A stretch of 64,000 nucleotides of DNA from Sipunculus nudus (lineage: Eukaryota; Annelida; Sipuncula; Golfingiida; Sipunculidae). Position 1 is the first letter of the stretch. The DNA lies in NCBI GenBank assembly GCA_026874595.1, contig CM049318.1, forward strand, positions 55,261,250-55,325,249, in the 5' to 3' direction. The letters are not shown here. The text below holds more notes on this DNA, generated by a model that did no database searches, was not told where the DNA came from, and saw nothing but the letters and a program-made list of their open reading frames with translations.

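Overview
The window is animal genomic DNA: an AT-rich, intron-rich, repeat-dense stretch, probably from a lophotrochozoan and most likely a mollusc. That guess rests on tRNA-derived SINEs (one with a Meta-like central domain), pearl/Helentron-like elements built on tandem units, many short TIR elements, a DIRS retrotransposon and the intron/exon style. No sequence identifies the species.

One host gene fills the window. It is on the minus strand and runs from 64000 down to 178: a dynein heavy chain that enters already inside its N-terminal tail and leaves inside AAA2. I could place 41 exons. Every junction has an AG acceptor and a GT donor, and the reading phase carries through all 40 junctions, giving about 2150 residues. 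Order along the protein: tail with the FFKNF...W...W-type motif (60391-60671), DHC_N1 tail (59810 to about 31046), DHC_N2/linker (28891 to about 16611), AAA1 with an intact P-loop (15934-16190), Walker B (14986-15118), sensor-I region (6578-6774), the AAA1 small domain (4597-3243), the AAA1-AAA2 connector (1834-2084) and the AAA2 P-loop (1085-1273). The AAA1 core departs from ordinary axonemal dyneins: FDETDR in place of FDEFNR, no GYAGR after sensor I, and an insertion of about 105 charged residues. DNHD1 or another divergent dynein paralogue is the best guess. The start codon, promoter, motor C-terminus and stop lie outside the window.

The introns hold the rest. The largest insert (53273-58900) is a GC-rich DIRS-type tyrosine-recombinase retrotransposon, antisense-coding like the host gene, with inverted terminal repeats, an internal complementary region, a gag-like region, RT, RNase H and tyrosine recombinase, all decayed by frameshifts and stops. 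A 3.3 kb foldback element with arms over 420 bp and CATA target duplications lies at 39957-43268 and carries a nested pearl-like element. There are also SINEs, MITEs, a LINE 3' fragment, a possible LTR, and several minisatellites.

Two minisatellites are built from the 3' edge of a dynein exon plus its splice donor (4397-4612 and 46022-46210). The first keeps the frame open and a GT donor in five of its six units, so it could produce length isoforms of AAA1. A possible terminal exon with its own stop codon and poly(A) signal sits inside a large intron at 33521-33695.
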